Assembly (NCBI GenBank): GCA_018267585.1
Contig: JAFDYE010000706.1
Coordinates: 1-34,106, forward strand
DNA from: Bacteroidota bacterium
GTDB lineage: Bacteria; Bacteroidota; Bacteroidia; Chitinophagales; Chitinophagaceae
Direction of reading: 5' to 3'
Length of the DNA: 34,106 bases
Both the position numbers and the translations under genes were made by a program. Each line of letters starts with the position of its first letter. Position 1 is the stretch's first letter. This document shows positions 24,335 through 31,472 of this stretch, one piece after another. The notes under the pieces are model-generated. The model was not told the DNA's origin. It did not search any database and saw only the letters and a list, made by a program, of their open reading frames with translations.

Positions 24335-25828
24335 ATGTCAAAGAATTTATCGAAATACCTGTACCAGGATATGGACAAGGAAGCAGGTATCCAGCACACG
24401 TTTCACAAGACCAAGATCGTCGCTACTGTAGGACCCGCCTGCGATACCTACGATAAATTACTCGAGCTGGTAAAAGCCGGCGTCAACGTCTTCCGGCTGA
24501 ACTTCTCACACGGAGACCATGAAGGAAAAGCAAAGATCATCGAGCATATCCGGAACATCAATCTGACCGAACCCTATAACATCTCCATTCTCGCCGACCT
24601 CCAGGGCCCCAAGCTCCGCGTCGGAGACATCAAGGACGGCGGCCTCCCGATCGCGCCCGGCGATATCCTGACCTTCACTTCAAAAGAAAAAGTGGTCGGC
24701 ACAAAGGAAAAGATATATGTCTCCTACCCCAACCTGCACCACGACGTGGTAGTGGGTAATAAAATACTGATCGACGACGGCAAACTGGAAGTGGTCGTCG
24801 TCAACGTTTCGCCGGACGGCGACGTAAAGGTTGCGGTCACCTATGGCGGCGTGCTGCTGCCTAAAAAAGGCGTAAACCTCCCCGACACCAAGATATCCCT
24901 TCCCGCGCTCACGGAAAAAGACCTGGTAGACCTCGAGTTCATCATCGAACAGCAGTGCGACTGGGTAGCCCTTTCCTTTGTCCGTAAAGTGGAAGACATC
25001 ATCGACCTCAAACGCCGGCTGGCCGAAAAGAATAGCCAGACCAAGGTCATCGCCAAGATCGAGATGCCGTCCGCACTGGACGACCTGCGCAATATCGTTC
25101 TGGAATCCGACGGGGTAATGGTTGCCCGTGGTGACCTCGGCGTAGAGCTTCCCGTGGAGAAAGTCCCCATGGCGCAGCGCGATATCATCCGCAAATGTAT
25201 ACACCGCGCCAAGCCCGTCATCGTCGCCACACAGATGATGGAAAGCATGATCGACCGGGTAAAGCCTAACCGCAGCGAGATCACCGACGTTGCCAATGCC
25301 GTGCTGGAAGGCACCGATGCCGTGATGCTCAGCGCCGAGACCGCTACCGGTCAGCATCCCGCGCTCGTCGTCGAGACCATGCGCAAGATCATCCTGGAAG
25401 TAGAACGCACAGAATACCGCTATAACAGGGAAGAAGACCTGGTACCCCAGCCGCACTCTCCCTCCTACCTCAGCGACGCCATCTGCTACAACGCGTGTAA
25501 ACTGGCCAGGGACGCCAACGCGGATGCCCTCGTCGGCATGACGCAGAGCGGCTACACCGCCTTCATCCTCTCGAGCTATCGCCCCAAGTCTCCCCTGTAT
25601 ATCTTCTCCAAGGAGAAAAGCCTGATCAACCAGCTGAGCCTTAGCTGGGGAGTCCGTGCCTTTTATTACGCGGAGGAAGAAGGTGTGGACAATATCATCC
25701 ACGACCAGCACGCCATCTTAAAGGAAAGAGGTTTTGTAAAGACAGGGGACGTTGTGGTGAATACAGGCAGTCTGCCCATCGAGGAGCACCTGCCCACAAA
25801 TATGCTGAAGATCACCAAGCTTCAATAG
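24335..25828 (+). CDS. pyk: Pyruvate kinase
   Basis: Converts phosphoenolpyruvate and ADP to pyruvate and ATP; 497 residues. A short N-terminal extension of about 24 residues precedes the barrel, which begins with HKTKIVATVGPACD and RLNFSHG. The B domain lies at about 105-195. The active-site signature is VIAKIEMPSALDDL with K241 and E243, then ARGDLGVELP and PVIVATQMMESM. The C-terminal allosteric domain is present (about 375-497, ending at the typical GDVVVNTGSLP region), so the enzyme is full length. It follows pfkA by 60 bases on the same strand and is probably in the same transcript. A hairpin that reaches into the convergent cutC 3' end may terminate it. Confidence 0.97.
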   Translation: MSKNLSKYLYQDMDKEAGIQHTFHKTKIVATVGPACDTYDKLLELVKAGVNVFRLNFSHGDHEGKAKIIEHIRNINLTEPYNISILADLQGPKLRVGDIKDGGLPIAPGDILTFTSKEKVVGTKEKIYVSYPNLHHDVVVGNKILIDDGKLEVVVVNVSPDGDVKVAVTYGGVLLPKKGVNLPDTKISLPALTEKDLVDLEFIIEQQCDWVALSFVRKVEDIIDLKRRLAEKNSQTKVIAKIEMPSALDDLRNIVLESDGVMVARGDLGVELPVEKVPMAQRDIIRKCIHRAKPVIVATQMMESMIDRVKPNRSEITDVANAVLEGTDAVMLSAETATGQHPALVVETMRKIILEVERTEYRYNREEDLVPQPHSPSYLSDAICYNACKLARDANADALVGMTQSGYTAFILSSYRPKSPLYIFSKEKSLINQLSLSWGVRAFYYAEEEGVDNIIHDQHAILKERGFVKTGDVVVNTGSLPIEEHLPTNMLKITKLQ

Positions 25829-25866
25829 ACTGTCTCTGCCGGCTCAGCACCGGCCGGTAGTCATAC

Positions 25867-25915
25867 GGAGGGGCGCTAACCGGATAACCCGGCCAGCGCC
25901 TCTTTTATTTTTTTG
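25867..25915 (+). terminator. Likely terminator downstream of pyk
   Basis: GGAGGGGCGCT (25867-25877) pairs with AGCGCCTC (25895-25902), with two bulged G bases on the left arm, and is followed directly by a T-rich run TTTTATTTTTTTG. It overlaps the last codons of the convergent cutC gene and points in the direction of pyk transcription. Confidence 0.5.
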
Positions 25916-26610
25916 ATCTCTTCTTCACTGGCTTCCGTAAAGGACTGTTCTTCCTTCATCCCGGCATTGACATAGTCCATGGCGCTGGCCTGTTTGAGGC
26001 GGGCCGATGTGTGGAACTCTGAGGCGCCGGTTGCCTCCGCCAGCGCCACGATATTGGAGGCTCTGACGCCTGCGCCGGGCATGATGACGATACGCTCGTC
26101 GGCGGCCCTGACCAGCTGGTCGATCAGGTCGGTTCCTTCCATGGCGGTCGGCCGTTGTCCGGAACTGAGGATCCGCTCGCAACCGATGCTGATGATATCT
26201 TCCAGCGCCTCGTAAGGATTGATGGCCCAATCAAAGGCGCGATGAAACGTAACGCCCATCGGATAGGCCGCCTCTACCAGCCGCGCACAGCGCTCTTTGT
26301 CGATGCTTCCATCCTTTTTCAACAGTCCTATGACGACACCATTGCAGCCTGTCTGTTTGCAATAGTCGACGTCGCGCAGCATCGTCAGGTACTCGCCGTC
26401 CGAATACAGGAAGTCTCCCCCCCTTGGCCGGATGATGGGATACAGCTGGATGCGCAACAGTTCGCGGGCCGTCCGGATCAGTCCCGGAGATGGGGTCGTA
26501 CCGCCTTCTTCCGGACTTGCGCAGAGCTCGATACGATCGGCGCCGGACTGCTGAGCGATCAGGGCCGAGCTCAGATTAAAAGCACATATTTCGAGCGTAT
26601 AGTCTGTCAT
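25876..26610 (-). CDS. cutC: CutC family protein
   Basis: A 244-residue TIM-barrel protein of the CutC family, historically named for copper homeostasis though the biochemical activity is not settled. Characteristic motifs are LEICAFNLSSALIAQQSGADRIELC at the start (in two blocks), GGTTPSPGLI, PIIRPRGGDFLYSD, GCNGVVIGLL, VTFHRAFDW, and MPGAGVRASNI near the end. Its ATG overlaps the stop of the upstream glycosylasparaginase gene in ATGA form, so translation is probably coupled. That context hints at a catabolic role rather than copper handling; this is inference. The start is clear because the codon lies in the overlap. Confidence 0.93.
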   Translation of the reverse strand: MTDYTLEICAFNLSSALIAQQSGADRIELCASPEEGGTTPSPGLIRTARELLRIQLYPIIRPRGGDFLYSDGEYLTMLRDVDYCKQTGCNGVVIGLLKKDGSIDKERCARLVEAAYPMGVTFHRAFDWAINPYEALEDIISIGCERILSSGQRPTAMEGTDLIDQLVRAADERIVIMPGAGVRASNIVALAEATGASEFHTSARLKQASAMDYVNAGMKEEQSFTEASEEEIKKIKEALAGLSG

Positions 26611-27674
26611 GGGAGGAAGCTTTTTACTTCAACCATTTTCTCTTCGGAATTGTTCTTGATAGCGTAACTAAATCCTTTTTGAAGGGCATAGGCTCCCACC
26701 TCTCCTTTTTTGTTGATAGCGATAAACGCCACCTGTATCTCCTTTGCTTTTTCTTTTTTGATGCGGGCGATCTTCTCGACGGCTGCCTTGCACGCATTTT
26801 CCGGAGAAAGTCCCTGCCGCATGTACTCCACTACGCTGTGTGAGCCGCAGATACGAATAACGTCCTCGCCTTGCCCCGTGGCCGTGACCGCGCCGACCTC
26901 ATTGTCGACGAAGAGCCCGGCCCCGATGATGGGAGAGTCGCCCAGCCGGCCGCGCATCTTGAAACCCATGCCGCTCGTCGTACAGCTGCCGCTCAGATTG
27001 CCGGCCGCGTCCATCGCCACCATGCCGATGGTATCGTGGTTCCAGTCGCCATTGGGGAGTCTCTGCGGAGCCCAGGGGCCGGAGGCCCCCAAATCATTAT
27101 GAGGCCCGTGGCCCTCCTTGCCGCTCTTCGTATTCTCTATATTAATGACGGGTTTATACTCCGACTTTTTCAGCCACTCCTTGTACGCTTTCTTTGCGTC
27201 CTCAGACAGCCCCGCCGGCTCCAGCGGGAATCCTTCGGCTATAGCGAATTGTTGCGCCCCCTCTCCTACCAGCATCACGTGCGGCGTCTTCTCCATCACC
27301 CGGCGGGCGACAGATATCGGGTGCTTGATCCGCTCGAGAAAGGCGACACTGCCGCAATTCCACTGATGGTCCATGATGCTGGCATCCAGGGTTACATGCC
27401 CGTCCCTGTCCGGATTGGCGCCCAGGCCTACGCAGCAGTTGATCTCTGACTCGGTAATGCGTACCCCGGCCTCTACCGCGTCGAGCGCGGTGCCATTGCG
27501 GCTAAGCACTTCCCAGGCTCCCTTGTTGGCGGCCAGCCCGGTGTCCCAGGTGGAAATGACGACGGGACGACCGGTAACGGCTACCTGTGGGGTCGCCGCC
27601 GCTAATCTTTTAGTGAGTAACGTGCCAAAGGAGCCGAGAGCAGCGGAATGCAGGAATTTTCTACGAGTGGACAT
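26607..27674 (-). CDS. Glycosylasparaginase, N4-(beta-N-acetylglucosaminyl)-L-asparaginase
   Basis: N-terminal-nucleophile amidohydrolase that cleaves the GlcNAc-Asn bond left from N-linked glycoproteins. The 355-residue precursor begins with a twin-arginine signal (STRRKFLHSAALGSFG, RR at 4-5), so it is exported folded to the periplasm. Autocleavage should occur between D214 and T215 in WNHDTIGMVAMD, making T215 the catalytic nucleophile of the beta chain. Other family motifs are ALDAVEAGV, the disulphide-like INCCVGLGANPDRDG, STWDTG and RLGDSPIIGAGLFVDN. Length and motif order match the Elizabethkingia (Flavobacterium) meningoseptica enzyme. The next gene, cutC, overlaps its stop by four bases. 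It is divergent from two secreted hydrolases and a hexosaminidase-fucosidase fusion, which together suggest a glycoprotein-degrading role. A plain isoaspartyl peptidase/asparaginase is less likely given the WDTG and NHDT motifs. Confidence 0.93.
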   Translation of the reverse strand: MSTRRKFLHSAALGSFGTLLTKRLAAATPQVAVTGRPVVISTWDTGLAANKGAWEVLSRNGTALDAVEAGVRITESEINCCVGLGANPDRDGHVTLDASIMDHQWNCGSVAFLERIKHPISVARRVMEKTPHVMLVGEGAQQFAIAEGFPLEPAGLSEDAKKAYKEWLKKSEYKPVINIENTKSGKEGHGPHNDLGASGPWAPQRLPNGDWNHDTIGMVAMDAAGNLSGSCTTSGMGFKMRGRLGDSPIIGAGLFVDNEVGAVTATGQGEDVIRICGSHSVVEYMRQGLSPENACKAAVEKIARIKKEKAKEIQVAFIAINKKGEVGAYALQKGFSYAIKNNSEEKMVEVKSFLP

Positions 27675-27745
27675 TTCGAATACAAGTTTTGGTTTAAATT
27701 GGACGACCGGAGCGCATCATCTGCAAATTAAAATTAACGGATAAT

Positions 27746-29641
27746 ATGAGAAAACTTCTTTTTTCACTGCTTTTTTCGGCTGGAAGCCTGGCCGGCTTTA
27801 GCCAGGGTACCAGCCAGGACAGCGCCTGGATCAGAGAAAACTATTACAAGATCGAACAGTACATTCCCATGCGGGACGGCGTCCGCCTCTTCACCTCCAT
27901 CTACATCCCCAGGGATACGACGGAACAGCATCCCATCCTGATGACACGTACGCCGTATTCCTGCGCGCCCTACGGCACGGAGAAATGGAGAAATTTTACG
28001 GCTGGGTATCTCCGTTATTACATGCGGGAAGGATATATCCTGGTCACCCAGGACGTCCGCGGCCGCTGGATGAGCGAGGGACAGTTCGTCGACGTCCGTC
28101 CCTTCATAAAGGACAAGAGATCCCCGTCCGACGTCGACGAAGCCAGCGACACCTACGACGCCATCGACTGGATGGTGAAGCATCTTCCCCACAACAACGG
28201 TAAAGTAGGCGTATTCGGCATCTCCTACCCCGGCTTCTATTCCACCATGGCGGCGGCCAGCGCCCACCCGGCCCTCAAAGCCGTCAGTCCCCAGGCGCCT
28301 GTGACGGACTGGTTCATGGGCGACGACTTCCACCACAACGGAGCCTTTTTCCAGATGGACGGCTGGGCCTTCTATTCTTCTTTCGGAAAGCCCCGTCCCA
28401 AACCAACTACCATCGGCCCCTCCGGTTTTGACTACTATACAAAGGACAACTACAAATGGTACCTCGAGACCGGGGCGCTGAAAAACATTCTCAAGCTCAC
28501 CGGCGACTCCATCGCCTTCTGGAAAGAGCTGTACCAACATCCCAACCTGGACGCCTGGTGGAAGGCCCGTAACGCCCGCGTCGCCATGTATGACATCAAG
28601 CCGGCCATTCTCGTAGTGGGCGGCAACTTTGACGCCGAAGACAACTACGGCGCGTGGAACCTGTTCAAGGCCATCCGGACGCAGAGCCCATCGACCAACA
28701 GCCACCTGGTAATGGGACCCTGGTACCATGGCCAGTGGGCTTCCAACGACGGCACCCACCTCGGCAACGTCCAGTTCGGCTCCAACACCTCCTTCTGGTA
28801 TCAAAACAATATCGAGCTCCCCTTCTTCAACTACTACCTGAAAGGCAAAGGCGCGGAGCCCGGGCTACCCACGGCCACGGTCTTCTTCAGCGGAGCCAAC
28901 GAATGGCGGCAATTCCAGCAATGGCCGCCGCAGGACGAGCAGGACCAGCCTCTCTACCTTCAGCAGGGCGGTGGTCTTTCCTGGACAGCGCCGGTAAGAA
29001 AGGGAGACTACACCGAATATATCAGCGATCCCGCACATCCTGTTCCATACACGGAGGACGTTCATTTTTACCGCACGCGGGAATACATGACCGACGACCA
29101 GCGCTTTGCCTCGCGGAGACCCGACGTACTAAGCTTCCGGACGCCCGAGCTGACCGAAGATCTCACGCTCGCGGGTGTAGTCACGGCCGACCTGCAGGTA
29201 AGCCTCAGCAGCACCGACGCGGATTTTGTGGTCAAGATCATCGACGAATTCCCCGACAACTTCAGCTACGAGCCGGAAACGCCCGGTCCCGTACGGGGTC
29301 ACGATCTTCCCAAATCTTATCCCATGGGCGGCTACCAGATGCTCGTTCATGGTGAGATCATGCGCGGCCGTTTCAGGGAGAGCTTTGAAAAACCGACACC
29401 CTTCAAACCCGGAAAGGTCGAAACCGTGAGCTTCAGGGTGGCGGATGTGGCGCATACGTTTAAGAAGGGCCACCGGCTGATGATCCAGATCCAGAGCTCC
29501 TGGTTCCCGCTGGTCGATCGCAATCCCCAGAAATTCGTGGATATCTATACGGCGAATGACGACGATTTCCAGAAGGAGACGATCCGCGTCTATCACGACA
29601 GCGAGCACCCTTCGAAGATCGTCCTGCCGGTGTTAAAATAA
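27746..29641 (+). CDS. Secreted CocE/NonD hydrolase, alpha-amino-acid ester hydrolase-like
   Basis: A 631-residue serine hydrolase of the X-Pro dipeptidyl-peptidase S15/CocE group, with a signal peptide ending near GFSQ (residue 20). An alpha/beta-hydrolase domain carries the nucleophile S160 in FGISYPGF, the acid D296 in GGNFDAED and His H328 in MGPWYHGQW. The C-terminal jelly-roll domain runs from about residue 420 to the end. The spacing of triad residues and the extra acids D194, E298 and D299 match the carboxylate cluster by which alpha-amino acid ester hydrolases bind the substrate amino group. It would act in the periplasm or outside the cell on amino-acid esters, dipeptides or similar amides; exact substrate unknown. 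A paralogue follows four bases after its stop codon. It is divergent from the glycosylasparaginase gene. Confidence 0.93.
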   Translation: MRKLLFSLLFSAGSLAGFSQGTSQDSAWIRENYYKIEQYIPMRDGVRLFTSIYIPRDTTEQHPILMTRTPYSCAPYGTEKWRNFTAGYLRYYMREGYILVTQDVRGRWMSEGQFVDVRPFIKDKRSPSDVDEASDTYDAIDWMVKHLPHNNGKVGVFGISYPGFYSTMAAASAHPALKAVSPQAPVTDWFMGDDFHHNGAFFQMDGWAFYSSFGKPRPKPTTIGPSGFDYYTKDNYKWYLETGALKNILKLTGDSIAFWKELYQHPNLDAWWKARNARVAMYDIKPAILVVGGNFDAEDNYGAWNLFKAIRTQSPSTNSHLVMGPWYHGQWASNDGTHLGNVQFGSNTSFWYQNNIELPFFNYYLKGKGAEPGLPTATVFFSGANEWRQFQQWPPQDEQDQPLYLQQGGGLSWTAPVRKGDYTEYISDPAHPVPYTEDVHFYRTREYMTDDQRFASRRPDVLSFRTPELTEDLTLAGVVTADLQVSLSSTDADFVVKIIDEFPDNFSYEPETPGPVRGHDLPKSYPMGGYQMLVHGEIMRGRFRESFEKPTPFKPGKVETVSFRVADVAHTFKKGHRLMIQIQSSWFPLVDRNPQKFVDIYTANDDDFQKETIRVYHDSEHPSKIVLPVLK

Positions 29642-29645
29642 ACCG

Positions 29646-31457
29646 ATGACGATGAAACTCCTGCTATTCTTCGCAGCTCTGAGTCCCCTGTGGTGCTGCT
29701 GTCAGACCCGCAACTATGTCAGGGACAACTATGACAAGCGGGAAGCGTATATCCCGATGCGGGACGGGAAGCGCCTCTATACCGCCATCTATATTCCGAA
29801 GGACCACAGCCAGGCCTGGCCCTTCCTGATGGAGAGGACGCCATATTCTGCGGGGCCCTATGGTGACACGGTCTATAAGGGAGGCCTCGGCCCGAGCCCG
29901 GGGCTGATGCAGGGGAAGTTCATCTTCGTCTACCAGGACGTACGCGGCCGGTTCATGAGTGAAGGTAGCTTCCGGGAGATGACGCCGGCGATCGATAAGA
30001 AGACCGGCGCACAGACCGACGAAAGCTCGGATACCTGGGACACCATCGACTGGCTGTTGAAGAATATACAAGGCAACAACGGACGGGTGGGCATCTGGGG
30101 AATATCCTATCCCGGTTTTTATGCTTCGGCGTCCCTTCCGGGTGCCCATCCTGCTCTGAAGGCCGTCTCGCCGCAGGCCCCCGTGACGGACGAGTTCATC
30201 GGCGATGACGCGAATCACAACGGGGCCTTCTTCCTGCTCGACAATTTCGATTTCGACAATTTCTTCGATGTCCCCCGGCCAACGCCGGTGCAGCGCTATG
30301 ACAAAACCCTCTTCAGGGCAGACATATCGGACGCCTATCAATTCTTTCTGGACCTGGGCCCGCTAAAGAACACCAATAACACCGAATACTTCAACCACCG
30401 GGGCAAAATATGGGACGAGTACCTAGGACACTCGACTTATGACAGCTACTGGCAGGCGCGGAATATCCGGACCCACCTGAAGAACATCAAGCCGGCGGTG
30501 CTGGTCGTAGGCGGCTGGTTCGACGCAGAAGATATGTTCGGAGCCCTTCACACCTACGAGGCCATCGAAAAGCAGACGCCCCGCAACGACAACCACCTGA
30601 TCATGGGACCATGGACCCACGGCGCCTGGGCGGGAAGAACCTGGAACAAATTCGGCCCCCTGGACTTCGGTATCAACGTCAACGAACGCTACCACGAAAT
30701 AGAGACCGCCTTCTTCAATCATTATCTAAAGGGCTCTGCCGCTGCACCGCTGGCGGAAGCCACGGTATTCGAGACGGGCTCTAACCAGTGGAAGGAATAT
30801 ATGAGCTGGCCACCCGCGCAGGCAAAGCCTGTGAAATACCTGCTGCAGCCTAAAGGCTTGCTCACGGCTGACGGCAAGGGCGGCACCGGCTACGACGAGT
30901 ACGTGAGCGACCCGGCGGATCCGGTTCCCTATATCGACGGCGTTCACGGCGGACGCGACAACCAGTATATCATCACCGACCAGCGTTTTGCTTCAAAGCG
31001 GCCCGACGTGCTGAGCTTTCAAACCGGCCCGCTGGACCAGCCGCTCACCGTCACCGGCCGGCTAAAAGCCGATATCTTTTTAGCATCCACCGGCAGCGAC
31101 GCCGACCTCATTGTCAAGCTGATCGACGTGCTCCCTGAACCCGACGGCTACCAACAGCTGGTTCGGGCAGAGGTATTCCGGTGCAAGTTCAGGAACAGCT
31201 ACGAAAAGCCGGAGCCGCTGGTCCCGGGTAAAGTGGCGGAGATCGTTTTTGACCTCAACGAGATCGCCCACACTTTCAAGAAAGGGCACCAGGTCATGGT
31301 CCAGATACAAAGCAGCTGGTTCCCGCTGGTCGACCTGAATCCGCAGACCTTTGTAAATATTCCAACCTGCGATACCTCGGACTTTAAGAAGGCGACGATC
31401 CGCATCTATCACGACGCGGCGCATCCTTCCGGGATCGTGCTGCCGGTGCTACAATAG
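29646..31457 (+). CDS. Secreted CocE/NonD hydrolase, second tandem copy
   Basis: A 603-residue paralogue of the preceding gene, starting four bases after it. The signal peptide has an unusual cluster of three Cys (LWCCCQ, residues 17-19), which is not a canonical lipobox. The triad is S154 in WGISYPGF, D293 in GGWFDAED and H325 in MGPWTHGAW; the amino-group-binding acids are D188, E295 and D296. The C-terminal jelly-roll is present and ends with the same PSGIVLPVLQ-type motif as the first copy. The first copy has a longer insertion after the jelly-roll begins (PETPGPVRGHDLPKSYPMGG) that is missing here. An in-frame ATG two codons in is an alternative start. It is followed by the GH20-GH29 gene at 15 bases and is probably in one operon with it. 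Confidence 0.93.
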   Translation: MTMKLLLFFAALSPLWCCCQTRNYVRDNYDKREAYIPMRDGKRLYTAIYIPKDHSQAWPFLMERTPYSAGPYGDTVYKGGLGPSPGLMQGKFIFVYQDVRGRFMSEGSFREMTPAIDKKTGAQTDESSDTWDTIDWLLKNIQGNNGRVGIWGISYPGFYASASLPGAHPALKAVSPQAPVTDEFIGDDANHNGAFFLLDNFDFDNFFDVPRPTPVQRYDKTLFRADISDAYQFFLDLGPLKNTNNTEYFNHRGKIWDEYLGHSTYDSYWQARNIRTHLKNIKPAVLVVGGWFDAEDMFGALHTYEAIEKQTPRNDNHLIMGPWTHGAWAGRTWNKFGPLDFGINVNERYHEIETAFFNHYLKGSAAAPLAEATVFETGSNQWKEYMSWPPAQAKPVKYLLQPKGLLTADGKGGTGYDEYVSDPADPVPYIDGVHGGRDNQYIITDQRFASKRPDVLSFQTGPLDQPLTVTGRLKADIFLASTGSDADLIVKLIDVLPEPDGYQQLVRAEVFRCKFRNSYEKPEPLVPGKVAEIVFDLNEIAHTFKKGHQVMVQIQSSWFPLVDLNPQTFVNIPTCDTSDFKKATIRIYHDAAHPSGIVLPVLQ

Positions 31458-31472
31458 TCGTATATTCGGGGC

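Noticed and set aside
24680-25711. 343-residue open frame on the minus strand
   Set aside because: Antisense to pyruvate kinase, no motifs, shadow-like composition.
27764-28804. 346-residue open frame on the minus strand
   Set aside because: Antisense to the first CocE-type hydrolase, whose catalytic motifs are intact.
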